A stretch of DNA of 64,000 nt from Triticum aestivum (GCF_018294505.1 NC_057795.1:518930547-518994546); one strand, 5' to 3'. Positions 1 to 12,438 are shown, numbered from the stretch's first letter. Notes: generated from the sequence alone by a model not told the origin. Translations and numbers: made by a program.

Positions 1-1032
1 AAACATAATACATGTGTGAATACATAGACAAACAGAGTGTCACTAGTATGCCTCTACTTGACTAGCTCGTTGATCAAAGATGGTTAAGGTTTCCTAACCA
101 TAGACATGAGTTGTCATTTGATAAACGGGATCACATCATTGGGAGAATGATGTGATTGACTTGACCCATTCCGTTAGTTTAGCACTTGATCATTTTAGTT
201 TACTGCTATTGCTTTCTTCATGACTTACACATGCTCCTACGACTATGAGATTATGCAACTCCCGATTACCGGAGGAACACTTTGTGTGCTACCAAACGTC
301 ACAACGTAACTGGGTGATTATAAAGGTGCTCTACAGGTGTCTCCGATGGTACTTGTTGAGTTGGCATAGATCGAGATTAGGATTTGTCACTCCGATTGTC
401 GGAGAGGTATCTCCGGGCCCTCTCGGTAATGCACATCACTATAAGCCTTGCAAGCAATGTGACTGATGAGTTAGTTGCGGGATGATGCATTATGTAACGA
501 GTAAAGAGACTTGCCGGTAACGAGATTAAGCTAGGTATTGAGATACCGACGATCGAATCTCGGGCAAGTAACATACCGATGACAAAAGGAACTACGTATG
601 TTGTTATGGGGTTCTACCGATAAAGATCTTCGTAGAATATGTAGGAGCCAATATGGGCATCCAGGTTCCGCTATTGATTATGGACCAGAGAGGTGTCTCG
701 GTCATGTCTACATAGTTCTCGAACCCGTAGGGTCTGCACACTTAACGTTCGTTGACGATATAGTATTATATGAGTTATGTATGTTGGTGACCGAATGTTG
801 TTCGGAGTCCCGGATATGATCACGGACATGACGAGGAACTCCGGAATGGTCCAGAGATAAAGATTGGTATATGTGCTAATAGTGTTTGGTCTCCGGAGGG
901 GTTCCAGAATTCACCTGAAGGGGTTCCAGATGTTTCCTGAAATGTTTGCGTACGAGAACACTTTATTTGGGCCAAAGGGGAAATCCCACAAGGTTTTTGG
1001 AAAGCGCAAAAGGAAGTTTTGTGAAGTACAGG

Positions 1033-1063
1033 GGCCAGACGCCGGGAACCCTGGCGTCTGGCC
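1033..1063. repeat. Inverted repeat (hairpin) upstream of the Angela TATA box
   Basis: The arms GGCCAGACGCC (1033-1043) and GGCGTCTGGCC (1053-1063) are perfect reverse complements, with a 9-nt loop. The hairpin lies about 90 bp upstream of the TATA box. The matching place in the 3' LTR is enlarged by an internal duplication. Confidence 0.8.
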
Positions 1064-1149
1064 TTGGAGTCCGAGAAGGACTCTTGCCTTTCGGGTGAAA
1101 CCGAATTTGTGGAGGCTTTTACTCCAAGTTTCAACCCCAAGGCTCAACA

Positions 1150-1158
1150 TATAAATAG
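1150..1158 (+). promoter_or_regulatory. TATA box of the Angela 5' LTR
   Basis: TATAAATAG is followed by a G-rich stretch and then the presumed R/U5 region. The same motif is kept in the 3' LTR at 15773-15781. The position inside the LTR is normal for BARE/Angela elements. Confidence 0.75.
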
Positions 1159-1591
1159 AGGGGCAGGGCTAGCACCAAAGAGACATCAAGAAACACCAAG
1201 CCGTGTGCCGGCAACCCCGTCCCCTCTAGTTTATCCTTCTCATAGTTTCCATAGTGCTTAGGCGAAGCCCTGTGGATATTGTTCTTCACCAACACCGTCA
1301 CTATTCCGTCGTGCTGCCGAAACTCATCTACTACTTCACCCGTCTTGCTCAATCAAGAAGGCGAGGATGTCATCGAGCTGAACGTGTGCTAAACACGGAG
1401 GTGCCGTACGTTCGGTACTTGATCGGGGCGGATCGTGAAGGTGTATAACTACATCAACCGTGTTGATAAACGCTTCCGCTTAGCGATCTTCAAGGGTAAA
1501 AAGATACACTCCCCTCTCGCTGCTATGCATCACATAGATAGATCTTGCGTGATCGTAGGATTTTTTTTGAAATTACTACGTTCCCCAACAG

Positions 1592-1603
1592 TGCCATCCG
1601 AGC
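1592..1603 (+). promoter_or_regulatory. Angela primer-binding site, mutated
   Basis: The site lies one base after the LTR. The family uses initiator Met-tRNA with the site TGGTATCAGAGC; here it reads TGCCATCCGAGC, with three changes within the first eight bases. Priming would be impaired, in keeping with a dead copy. Confidence 0.75.
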
Positions 1604-2826
1604 TAGGTTTATGCGTAGATGTTATATGCACGAGTAGAACACAAGTGAGTTGTGGGCGATACAACTCATACTGCTTAACAGCATGTCATACTTTGATTCC
1701 GCGGTATTGTTGGCTGAAGCGGCCCAGACCGACATTACACGTACGCTTACGCGAGACTGGTTCTACCGACGTGCTTTGCACATAGGTGGATGGCAGGTGT
1801 CAGTTTCTCCAACTTTAGTTGAATCGAGTGTGGCTACGCCCGGTCCTTGTTGAAGGTTAAAACAACACTAACTTGATGAAATATCGTTGTGGTCTTGATG
1901 CGTAGGTAAGAAAGGTTCTTGCTCAGCCCATAGAAGCCACGTAAAACTTGCAACTACAAAGTAGAGGACGTCTAACTTGTTTTTGCAGGGCATGTTGTGA
2001 TGTGATATGGTCAAGACATGATGCTAAATTTTATTGTATGAGATGATCATGTTTTGTAACAGAGTTATCGGCAACTGACAGGAGCCATATGGTTGTCGTT
2101 TTATTGTATGCAATGCAATCGCCCTGTAATTGCTTTACTTTATCACTAAGCGGTAGCGATAGTTGTAGAAGCAATAGTTGGCAAGACGACAACGATGATA
2201 AGATGGAGATCAAGGTGTCGCGCCGGTGATGATGGTGATCATGACGGTGCTTTGAAGATGGAGATCATGAGCACAAGATGATGATGGCCATATCATGTCA
2301 CTTATATTGATTGCATGTGATGTTTATCCTTTATGCATCTTATTTTGCTTTGATTGACGGTAGCATTATAATATGATCTCTCACTAAATTTCAAGGTATA
2401 AGTGTTCTCCCTGAGTATGCACCGTTGCCAAAGTTCGTCGTGCCGAGACACCACGTGATGATCGGGTGTGATAAGCTCAACGTTCACCTACAGCGGGTGC
2501 AAGCCAGTTTTGCACACGCAGAAATACTCGGGTTAAACTTCACGAGCCTAGCATAAGAAGATATGGCCTCGGAACACTGAGACAGAAAGGTCAAACGTGA
2601 ATCATATAGTAGATATGATCAACATAGTGATGTTCACCATTGAAAACTACTCCATCTCACGTGATGATCGGTTTTGGTTTAGTTGATTTGGATCACGTGA
2701 TCACTTAGATGATTAGAGGGATGTCTATATAAGTGGGAGTTCTTAAGTCATATGATTAATTGAACTTAAATTTATCATGAACTTAGTACCTGATAGTATT
2801 TTGCTTGTCTATGTTGTTGTAGATAG
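1604..2826 (+). other. Angela untranslated leader
   Basis: This is the 1.2-kb stretch between the primer site and gag. It has no long open frame and matches the long leader typical of BARE/Angela elements, where packaging and dimerisation signals are expected. I see no inserted element in it. Confidence 0.8.
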
Positions 2827-3660
2827 ATGGCCCGTTCTGTTGTTCCGTTGAATTTTAATGCGTTCCTTGAGAAAGCTAAGTTGAAAGATGATGGTAGCAA
2901 TTACACGGACTTGGTCCGTAACTTGAGGATTATCCTCATTGCTGCACAGAAGAATTACATCCTGGAAGCACCGCTAGGTGCAAGACCCGCTGCAGGAGCA
3001 ACGCCGGACGTTGTGAACGTCTGGCAGAGCAAAGCTGATGACTACTCGATAGTTCAGTGTGCCATGCTTTATGGCTTAGAACCGGGACGTCAACGGCGTT
3101 TTGAACGTCATGGAGCATATGAGATGTTCCAAGAGTGGAAGATAATATTTCAAGCAAATGCCCGGATTGAGAGATATGAAGTCTCCAATAAGTTCTATAG
3201 ATGCAAGATGGAGGAGAATAGTTCTGTGAGTGAAAATATACTCAAAATGTCTGGGTATAATAATCACTTGATTCAACTGGGAGTTAATCTTCCTGATGAT
3301 AGTGTCATTGATAGAATTCTTCAATCACTGCCACCAAGCTACAAGAGCTTCATGATGAACTATAATATGCAAGGGATGGAAAATATTATTCCCGAGCTCT
3401 TCGCAATGCTAAAGGCTGCGGAGGTAGAAATCAAGAAGGAGCATCAAGTGTTGATGGTCAACAAGACCACCAGTTTCAAGAAAAAGGGTAAAGGGAAGAA
3501 GAAGGGGAACTTCAAGAAGAACGGCTAACAAGTTGCCGCTCAGGAGAAGAAACCCAAGTCTGGACCTAAGCCTGAGACTAAGTGCTTCTACTGCAAAGGG
3601 ACTGGCCACTGGAAGCGGAACTGCCCCAAGTATTTGGCGGATAAGAAGGAAGGCAAGCTG
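2827..3660 (+). pseudogene. gag: Angela gag (copia capsid/nucleocapsid), broken by one stop
   Basis: The ATG at 2827 opens a 233-codon frame with the plant copia Gag domain (UBN2-like). It has a basic Lys-rich C-terminus and stops at 3526-3528. The same frame continues past the stop into a CCHC zinc knuckle (CFYCKGTGHWKRNC, 3583-3624; C-x2-C-x4-H-x4-C). The stop therefore replaces an ordinary codon and separates capsid from nucleocapsid. In the family Gag forms the cytoplasmic virus-like particle. Confidence 0.92.
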
Positions 3661-3664
3661 AACA

Positions 3665-3840
3665 AAGGTATATGTGATATACATGTTATTGTGTGTACCT
3701 TACTAGAGCTTGCAGTAGCACCTAGGTATTTGATGCTGGTTCTGTTGCTAATATTTGCAACTCGAAACAGGGACTACAGATTGAGCGAAGATTGGCTAAG
3801 GACGAGGTGACAATGCGCGTGGAAATGGTTCCAAAGTCGA
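3665..3840 (+). pseudogene. Angela aspartic protease remnant
   Basis: The active-site region reads FDAGS at 3729-3743, where copia proteases have DTG or DSG. The catalytic Asp is kept but the next residue is Ala. Small indels between the zinc knuckle and this motif break the frame. The enzyme should cut the Gag-Pol polyprotein; this copy could not. Confidence 0.8.
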
Positions 3841-3841
3841 T

Positions 3842-4882
3842 GTGATCGTCATCGGCACGCTACCTCTACATCTACCTTTGGGATTAGTTTTAGACCTGAA
3901 TAATTGTTATTTGGTGCCAGCGTTAAGCATGAACATTATATCTGGATCTTGTTTGATGCGAGACGGTTATTCATTTAAATTTGAGAATAATGGTTGTTCT
4001 ATTTATATGAGTAATATCTTTTATGTTCATGCACCCTTAAAGAGTGGTCTATTTGTCTTGAATGTCGATAGTAGTGATACACATATTCATAATGTTGAAG
4101 CCAAAAGATGCAGAGTTGATAATGATAGTGCAACTTATTTGTGGCACTGCCGTTTGGGTCATATTGGTGTAAAGCGCATGAAGACCGATGGACTTCTGGA
4201 ATCACTTGATTATGAATCACTTGGTACTTGCGAACCATGCCTCATGGGCAAGATGACTAAAATGCCGTTCTCCGGAACAATGGAGTGAGCAACAGATTTG
4301 TTGGAAATCATACATACTGATGTGTGTGGTCCAATGAATATTGAGGCTCACGGCGGATATCATTATTTTCTCACCTTCACAGATGATTTGAGCAGATATG
4401 GGTATATCTACTTAATGAAACATAAGTCTGAAACATTTGAAAAGTTCAAAGAATTTCAGAGTGAAGTGGAAATCATCGTAACAAGAAAATAAAGTTTCTA
4501 CGATCTGATCGTGGAGGAGAATATTTGAGTTACGTGTTTGGTCTACATTTGAAACAATGCGGAATAGTTTCGCAACTCACGCGACCCGGAACACCACAGC
4601 GTAATGGTGTGTTCAAACGCCATAATCGTACTTTACGAGATATGGTGCGATCTATGATGTCTCTTACTGACTTACCACTATCGTTTTGGGGTTATGCTCT
4701 AGAGACGGCTGCATTCACGTTAAATAGGGCACCATCGAAATCCGTTGAGACGACATCTTATGAACTATGGTTTGGCAAGAAACCAAAGTTGTCGTTTCTT
4801 AAAGTTTGTTGCTGTGATGCTTATGTGAAAAACTTCAACCTAATAAGCTCGAACCCAAATCAGAGAAATGTGTCTTCGTAGG
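3842..4882 (+). pseudogene. Angela integrase, catalytic Glu replaced
   Basis: The GAG-pre-integrase HHCC finger (LWHCRLGHIG ... CEPC) is at about 4136-4240, followed by the rve core. The first Asp (HTDVCGP) is at 4319-4321 and the second (RSDRGGEY) at 4507-4509. Thirty-six codons further, at 4615-4617, the expected Glu of the DD35E triad is Lys (NGVFKR, normally NGVSER). Other lesions are a stop at 4286-4288, a frameshift near 4468 and another near 4835. The domain is clear, but it cannot carry out strand transfer. Confidence 0.9.
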
Positions 4883-6413
4883 ATACCCAAAGGAAACTGT
4901 TGGGTACACCTTCTATCACATATCCGAAGGCAAAACATTCGTTGCTAAGAATGGATCCTTTCTAGAGAAGGAGTTTCTCTCAAAAGAAGTGAGTGGAAGG
5001 AAAGTAGAACTTGAGGAGGTAACTGTACCTTCTCCCTTATTGGAAAGTAGTTCATCACAGAAACCGGTTCCTGTGACACCTACACCAATTAGTGAGGAAG
5101 CTAATGATATTGATCAAGAAACTTCAAATCAAGTTACTACCGAACCTCGTAGGTCAAACAAAGTAAGATCCGCACCAGAGTGGTATGGTAATCCTATTCT
5201 GGAGGTCATGTTACTTGATCATGGCGAACCTACGAACTATGAGGAAGCGATGATGAGCCCATATTCCGCAAAATGGCTTGAGGCCATGAAATCTGAGATG
5301 GGATCCATGTATGAGAACAAAGTGTGGACTTTGGTTGACTTGCCCGATGATCGGAAAGCCATCGAGAATAAATGGATCTTCAAGAAGAAGACTGACGCTG
5401 ACGGTAATGTTACTGTCTACAAAGCTCGACTTGTTGCAAAAGGTTTTTGACAAGTTCAAGGGGTTGACTATGATGAGACTTTCTCACCCGTAGCCATGCT
5501 TAAGTCTGTCCGAATCATGTTAGCAATTGCCGCATTTTATGATTATGAAAATTGGCAAATGGATGTCAAAACTGCATTCCTGAATGGATTTCTATAAGAA
5601 GAGTTGTATATGATGCAACCCAAAAGGTTTGTCGATCCAAAAGGTGCTAACAAAGTGTGCAAGCTCCAGCGATCCATTTATGGACTGGTGCAAGCCTCTC
5701 GGAGTTGGAATAAATGTTTTGATAGTGTGATCAAAGCATATGGTTTATACAGACTTTATGATACTATATGTGGACGACATATTGTTGATTGGAAATGATA
5801 TCTGGATAGCATAAAAGGATACTTGAATAAGAGTTTTTCAATGAAAGACCTCGGTGAAGCTGCTTATATATTAGGCATCAAGATCTATAGAGATAGATCA
5901 AGACGCTTAATTGGACTTTCACAAAGCACATACCTTGATAAAGTTTTGAAGAAGTTCAAAATGGATCAAGCAAAGAAAGGGTTCTTGCCTGTGTTACAAG
6001 GTGTGGAGTTGAGTCAGACTCAATGCCCGACCACTGCAGAAGATAGAGACAAAATAAAAAATGTTCCCTATGCTTCAGCCATAGGCTCTATCATGTATGC
6101 AATGATGTTTACCAGACCTGATGTGTGCCTTGCTATTAGTTTAGCAGGGAGGTACCAAAGTAATCTAGGAGTGGATCACTGGACAGCGGTGAAGAACATC
6201 CTGAAATACCTGAAAAGGAGGATATGTTTCTCATTTATGGAGGTGACAAAGAGCTCGTCGTAAATGGTTACGTCGATGCAAGCTTTGACACTGATCCGGA
6301 CGATTCTAAATCGCAAACCGGATACGTGTTTATATTGAACGGCGGAGCTGTCAGTTGGTGCAGTTCTAAACAAAGCATCATGGCGGAATCTACGTGTGAA
6401 GCGGAGTACATAG
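4883..6413 (+). pseudogene. Angela reverse transcriptase and N-terminal RNase H
   Basis: An RVT_2 domain (WIFKKK, KARLVAKGF, VKTAFLNG) is followed by the catalytic YVDD at 5767-5778 and, in another frame, RNase H with DASFDTD (Asp at 6275-6277) and CEAEYI. Stops lie at 5448-5450 and 5595-5597. A deletion just before YVDD removes the segment between AYGL and the catalytic loop, and there is a frameshift before 5823. The reading frame is cut at 6413 by element A and resumes at 14146. Confidence 0.9.
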
Positions 6414-7419
6414 TGATGTCTACTACACAACCTTCTTGTTGTAGACATTGTTGGGCCTGCAAGTGCACATGTTTGTAGGACAGTAGCAAATTTCCCTCAA
6501 GTGGATGACCTAAGGTTTATCAATCCGTAGGAGGCGTAGGATGAAGATGGTCTCTCTCTAACAACCCTGCAACAAAATAACAAAGAGTCTCTTGTGTCCC
6601 CAACACACCCAATACAATGGTAAATTGTATAGGTGCACTAGTTCGGCGAAGAGATGGTGATACAAGTGCAATATGGATGGTAGATAAAGGTTTTTGTAAT
6701 CTGCAATAATAAAAACAGCAAGGTAGCGAGCGATAAAAGTGAGCGTAAACGGTATTGCAATGATAGGAAACAAGGCCTAGGGTTCATACTTTCACTAGTG
6801 CAAGTTCTCTCAACAATAATAACATAGATAGATCATATAACAAGCCCTCAACATGCAACAAAGAGTCACTCCAAAGCCACTAATAGCGGAGAACAAACGT
6901 GGAGATTATGGTAGGGTATGAAACCACCTCAAAGTTATTCTTTCGGATCGATCTATAAAAGAGTTCATACTAGAATAACACCTTAAGACACAAATCAACC
7001 AAAACCCTAATGTCACCTAGATACTCCATTGTCACCTCAAGTATCTGTGGGCATGATTATATGATAAGCGTCACACAATCTCAGATTCATCCAACCAACA
7101 TAAAAGTACTTCAAAGAGTGCCCCAAAGCTACTACCGGAGAGTCAAGAACGTGTGCCAACCCCTATGCATAGGTTCCCAATGTCACGAAACCCGCAAGTT
7201 GATCACCAAAACATACATCAAGTGGCACATGATATCCCATTGTCACCACAGATAATCACGGCAAGACATACATCAAGTGTTCTCATAAAGACTCAATCCG
7301 ATAAGATAACTTCAAAGGGGAAACTCAATTCATCACAAGAGAGTAGAGGGGGAGAAACATCATAAGATCCAACTACAATAGCAAAGCTCGGGATACATCA
7401 AGATCGTGCCATAGAGGAA

Positions 7420-7450
<31 letters not shown>

Positions 7451-8037
7451 TCAAACACATAGCTACTGGTACATACCCTCAGCCCCGAGGGTGAACTACT
7501 CCCTCCTCGTCATGGATAGCGCCGGGATGATGAAGATGGCCTCCGGTGATGGGATCCCCTCCGGCAGGGTGCCGGAACAGGGTCCCGATTGGTTTTTGGT
7601 GGCTACAGAGGCTTGCGGCGGCGGAACTCCCGATCTATCTTCTGTTCTGGAAGTTTTAGGGTACAAGAGTATATATGGGTGCAGGGGGTACGTCGGAGGA
7701 GCTACGGGGGCCCCACGAGGCAGGGGGCGCGCCCAGGGGGCCGCCCCCACCCTCGTGGGCAGCCCGTATCTCCCCTGACGTGCACTCCAAGTTCCCTGGG
7801 TTGCTTTCCTTCCAAAAATAACTTCTCCAGTTGATTTCGTTCCGTTTGACTCCGTCTGATATTCCTTTTCCTCGAAACACTGAAATAGCATAAAACAGCA
7901 AATCTGGTTGGGCCTCCGGTTAATAGGTTAGTCCCAAAAATAATATAAAAGTGGATAATAAAGCCCAATATTGCCTAAAACAGTAGATAAAGTAGCATGG
8001 AGCAATCAAAAATTATAGATACGTTGGAGACGTATCA
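6414..8037 (-). repeat. Element A 3' LTR
   Basis: It runs from TGATGTC to GTATCA on the plus strand, that is TG...CA on both strands. It is nearly identical to 12522-14140. It contains a GA dinucleotide run (about 7424-7450), a TATA-like ATATATAC on the minus strand near 7668-7680 and a GC-rich U3 block around 7690-7760. Confidence 0.92.
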
Positions 8038-8052
8038 AGCATCCCCAAGCTT
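8038..8052 (-). promoter_or_regulatory. Element A polypurine tract
   Basis: On the minus strand AAGCTTGGGGATGCT abuts the 3' LTR directly. It is the expected plus-strand primer. Close copies of the motif recur inside the element near 10120, 10180, 10855 and 10912. Confidence 0.75.
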
Positions 8053-10094
8053 AATTCCTGCTCGTCCTCGAGTAGGTAAATGATAAAAAAGAATTTTTGA
8101 TGCGGAGTGATACTTTGGCATAATTTCAATGTAAATCTTCTTAATTGTGACATGAATATTCAGATCCGAAAGATTCAAGACAAAAGTTCATATTGACATA
8201 AAAGTAATAATACTTCAAGCATACTAATCAAAGCAATCATGTCTTCTCAAAATAGCATGGCTAAAGAAAGTTATCCCTACAAAATCATATAGTCTGGCTA
8301 AGCTCTATCTTCATCACACAAAGTATTTAATCATGCACAACCCCGATGACGAGCCAAGCAATTGTTTCATACTTTAGTAATCTCAAACTTTTTCAACTTT
8401 CACGCAATACATGAGCGTCAGCCATGGACATAGCACTATAGGTGGAATAGAATGGTGGTTGTGGAGAAGACAAAAAAGGAGAAGATAGTCTCACATCAAC
8501 TAGGCGTATCAATGGGCTATGGAGATGCCCATCAATAGATATCGATGTGAGTGAGTAGGGATTGCCATGCAACGGATGCACTAGAGCTATAAGTATATGA
8601 AAGCTCAACAAAAGAAAACTAGTGGGGTGCATCCAACTTGCTTGCTCATGAAGACCTAGGGCACTTTTGAGGAAGCCCATCATTGGAATATACAAGCCAA
8701 GTTCTATAATGAAAAATTCCCACTAGTATATGAAAGTGACAACATATGAGACTCTCTATCATGAAGATCATGGTGCTACTTTGAAGCACAAGTGTGGTAA
8801 AAGGATAGTAGCATTGTCCCTTCTCTCTTTTTCTCTCATTTTTTTTATTTGGGCCTTTTTCTCTTTTTTTTATGGCCACTTTTTTTTCGTCCGAAGTCTC
8901 ATCCCGACTTATGGGGGAATCATAGTCTCCATCATCCTTTCCTCACTGGGACAATGCTCTAATAATGATGATCATCACACTTCTATTTTTTCTTACAACT
9001 CAACAATTACAACTCAATACTTAGAACAAAATACGACTCTATTTGAATGCCTCCAGCGGTGTACCGGGATATGCAATGAATCAAGAGCGACATGTATGAA
9101 AATTATGAAGGTGGCCTTGCCACAAATACAATGTCAACTAAATGTTCATGCAAAAAGCAATACGACAAAAGTAATGTGTGTCATATGAACGGAAAGGTGG
9201 AAAGTTGCATGGCAATATATATATATATCTCAGAATGGCTATGGAAATGCCATGATAGGTAGGTATGGTGGCTGTTTTGAGGAAGGTATATGGTGGGTGT
9301 ATGATAGCGGCGAAAAGTGCGCGGTATTAGAGAGGCTAGCAATGGTGGAAGGGTGAGAGTGCGTATAATCCATGGACTCAACATTAATCAAAAGAACTCA
9401 TGCACTTGTTGCAAAAATTTAGAAGTCATCAAAAACCAAAGCACTAAACGCATACTCCTAGGGGGATAGATTGGTAGGAAAAGACCATCGCTCGTCCCCG
9501 ACTGCCACTCATAAGGAAGACAATCAATAAATAAAATTATGCTCCGACTTCATCACAAAGCGGTTCACCATACGTGCATGCTACGGGAATCACAAACTTC
9601 AACACAAGCATTCTTTAAATTCATAATCACCCCAACTAGCATTGCTTTGATATTATCACCTCCATATCTCAAAACAATTATCAAGCATCAAACTTATCTT
9701 AGTATTCAACGCACTCAAAAGAAAGTTTCACATATCTTGAATACTAAGTATATTATCTTTAAGCAAATTACCATGCTATTAACAACTCTCAAAATAATCT
9801 AAGTGAAGCATGAGAGATCAATAGTTTCTTTAAAACAAATCCACCACCGTGCTCTAAAAGATCTAAGTGAAGTACTAGAGCAAAAATTAGTACGCTCAAA
9901 AGATATAAGTGAAGCACATAGAGTATTCTAGCAAATTCCAAATCATGTATGGCTCTCTCATTAAAGAATTTCAGATCTTGGTATCTTATTCAAACAGCAA
10001 GCAAAACAACATAAATGACAATGCAAGGATAGCACAACTCATGTGAAGAAGCAAAAACTTAGGCTCAACCGATACTAACCGATAGTTGTTGAAG
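8053..10094 (-). other. Element A interior, non-coding part
   Basis: No conserved coding sequence is seen here. It holds a T-rich low-complexity block (8817-8892), a short AT run (about 9213-9228) and degenerate repeats of a unit containing ATAAGTGAAGCA (9797-9935). The same order is present in elements B and C, so this is family sequence and not a further insertion. Confidence 0.75.
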
Positions 10095-11510
10095 AAGAAA
10101 GGTGGGATGCCTACCGGGGCATCCCCAAGCTTAGATGCTTGAGACTTCTTGAAATATTATTTTTGGGTGCCTTGGGCATACCCAAGCTTGAACTTTTGTG
10201 TCTCCTTAATTCCTCTCATATCATGGTTTCTCTTTTTATCAAAAGCTTCATTCACAACAAACTCAACAAGAACTCGTGAGATAGGTTAGTATAAACCAAT
10301 GCAAAACCATATCATCTTCTAATGTAACAAATCACTAACATTATTATTGAACATTGAATACTAAATGCCTCTGTATATTTAATACTCCTATCCTCAAATA
10401 GAATCATTAAACAAGCAAACATATACAAACAATGCAACCATAACAGCAATCTGCCAAAACAGTACAGTCTGTAAAAAATGCAAGAGCATCAATACTTCCC
10501 TGACTCCAAAATTATGAGATAAAATTCCCACTGTAATAAATTTATCAGAGCTTAATATGCAAAAAGATTCAACATTATACCTTTCTCTGACTTTTCTAGG
10601 GAATTTTTTCAACAGTGGTAAACTTTCTGTTTTCAAACAGCAACATGTATACTAGCAAAATAAGCATGGCAATGGCTATCCTTGACTTTTTTATTTAAAC
10701 TAAAGATGCAAAAATATATTATAACTAACAGCAAGCAAAAAATAACAAAATAAAATGACGCTCCAAGCAAAACACATATCATGTGGCGAATAAAAATATA
10801 GCTCCAAGTAAAGCTACCGATGAACGAACACGAAAGAGGGGATGCCTTCTGGGGCATCCGCAAGCTTAGTTGCTTGGTTGTCCTTGAATATTACCTTGGG
10901 GTGCCTTGTGAATCCCCAAGCTTAGGCTCTTGCCACTCCTTATTCCATAGTCCATCGAATCTTTACCCAAAACTTGAAAACTTCAACCACACAAAACTTA
11001 ACACAAAACTCGTAAGCTCTGTTAGTATATTAAAATAAATCACCACTTAGGTACTATAATGAACTAATTCTAAATTCATATTGGTGTTAAACCTACTGTA
11101 TTATAACTTGTTTATGGTTCATACCACTTAATATTAGCCATAGATGCATCAAAATAAGCAAACAACACAATGAAAACAGAATCTGTCAAAAACAGAACAG
11201 TCTGTAGTAATCTGTATCAAACTTATACTTATGGAACCCCAAAAATTATTAAATAATGTTCTGGACCTGAGTAATTTGTATATTAATCATCTGAAAAAAG
11301 AATCAACCTAAAATCACTCTCCAGTAAAATATGGCAGCTAATCTCGTGAGCGCTAAAGTTTCTGTTTTCTACAGCAAGATAATATAAACTTCACCCAAGT
11401 CTTCCCAAAGGTTCTACTTGGCACTTTATTGAAACAAAAGCTATAAAACATGATTACTACAGTAGCATAATCATGTGGACACACAAAAACAGTAAGGGTA
11501 AATATTGGGT
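10095..11510 (-). repeat. Element A: tandem duplication of a ~735-bp hairpin module
   Basis: Copy 1 (about 10095-10829) and copy 2 (about 10830-11510) share a series of landmarks in the same order, spaced about 735-742 bp apart. These are the stem GGGATGCC/GGCATCCC, a second hairpin ending in CCCAAGCTT, an ACACAAAACTCAACA-like stretch, ACAGTCTGTA, and TTTCTGTTTTC followed by ACAGCAA. The copies are strongly diverged, so the duplication is old. Element B has two copies too; element C has one. Confidence 0.7.
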
Positions 11511-11573
11511 TGTCTCCCAACAAGCGCTTTTCTTTAATGCCTTTCTAGCTAGGCATGGTGATGACGATGATGC

Positions 11574-12334
11574 TCACATAAAAGATAAGAATTGAAACAT
11601 AACGGGAGCATCATGAAGCATATGACTAGCACTTTTAAGTCTAACCCACTTCCTATGCATAGGGATTTTGTGAGCAAATAACTTATGGGAACAATAATCA
11701 ACTAGCAAAGGAAGGTAAAACAAGCATAACTTCAAGATTTTAAGCACATAGAGAGGAAACTTGACATTATTGCAATTCCTACAAGCATATGTTCCTCTCT
11801 CATAATAATTTTCAGTAGCATCATGAATGAATTCAACTATAACCAGCACCTGAAACATTCTTTTCATGATCTACAAGCATAGAAAATTTACTACTCTCTA
11901 CATGAGCAAATTTCTTCTCATGAATAGTAGTGGGAGCAAACTCAACAAAATAACTATCATGTGATTGAAAATTAAGATCAAGATGACACGTTTCATGGTT
12001 ATCATTATTCTTTAAAGCATACGTGTCATCACAATAATCATCATAGATAGGAGGCATGCTTTCATCATAGTAAATTTGCTCATCAAAGCTTGGGGACAAA
12101 AAATATCATCTCATCAAACATAGCTTCCCCAAGTTTGTGGCTTTGCATATCATTAGCATCATGGATATTCAAGGAATGCATACTAACAACATTGCAATCA
12201 TGCTCATCATTCACATATTTTATGCCAAGCATTCTATGTAATTCTTCTTCTAGAACTTGAGCACAATTTTCCTTTCCATCATACTCACGAAAGATATTAA
12301 AAAGACGAAGCGTATGATACAAACTCAATTCCAT
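11574..12334 (-). pseudogene. Acidic ORF of element A (unknown function), frameshifted
   Basis: Just inside the primer site the minus strand encodes, in three successive frames, about 250 residues. The first part (12334-12083) is followed by an Asp/Tyr-rich stretch (YYDESMPPIYDDYCDD, about 12040-12075). The last part contains FIHDATENYYERG and ends in PMHRKWVRLK (about 11650). Element B encodes the same protein and element C a longer relative sharing YYERG, PLYV and MHRKRVRL. It sits where gag would be, but I see no Gag, zinc knuckle or enzyme motif. Confidence 0.7.
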
Positions 12335-12438
12335 TTTTTTGTAGTTTTCTTTTATAAACTAAACTAGTGATAAAACAAGAAACCAAAAGATTCGATTGCA
12401 AGATCTAAAGATATACCTTCAAGCACTCACCTCACCAG

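Larger units (their letters stand above)
1..1590 (+). repeat. Angela 5' LTR (partial)
   Basis: It aligns over its whole length with 14602-16216 and ends in CAACA at 1590, directly before the primer site. The start is missing: position 1 corresponds to about base 98 of the 3' LTR. It carries a promoter (TATA at 1150-1158) and an 11-bp perfect hairpin upstream of it. Scattered substitutions and small indels against the 3' LTR show that the insertion is not recent. Confidence 0.93.

Noticed and set aside
8730..9188. 152-aa open frame on the plus strand with hydrophobic segments, possible membrane protein
   Set aside because: The hydrophobic part is translation of the T-rich low-complexity block; it is not conserved in B and C and lies antisense to the element.
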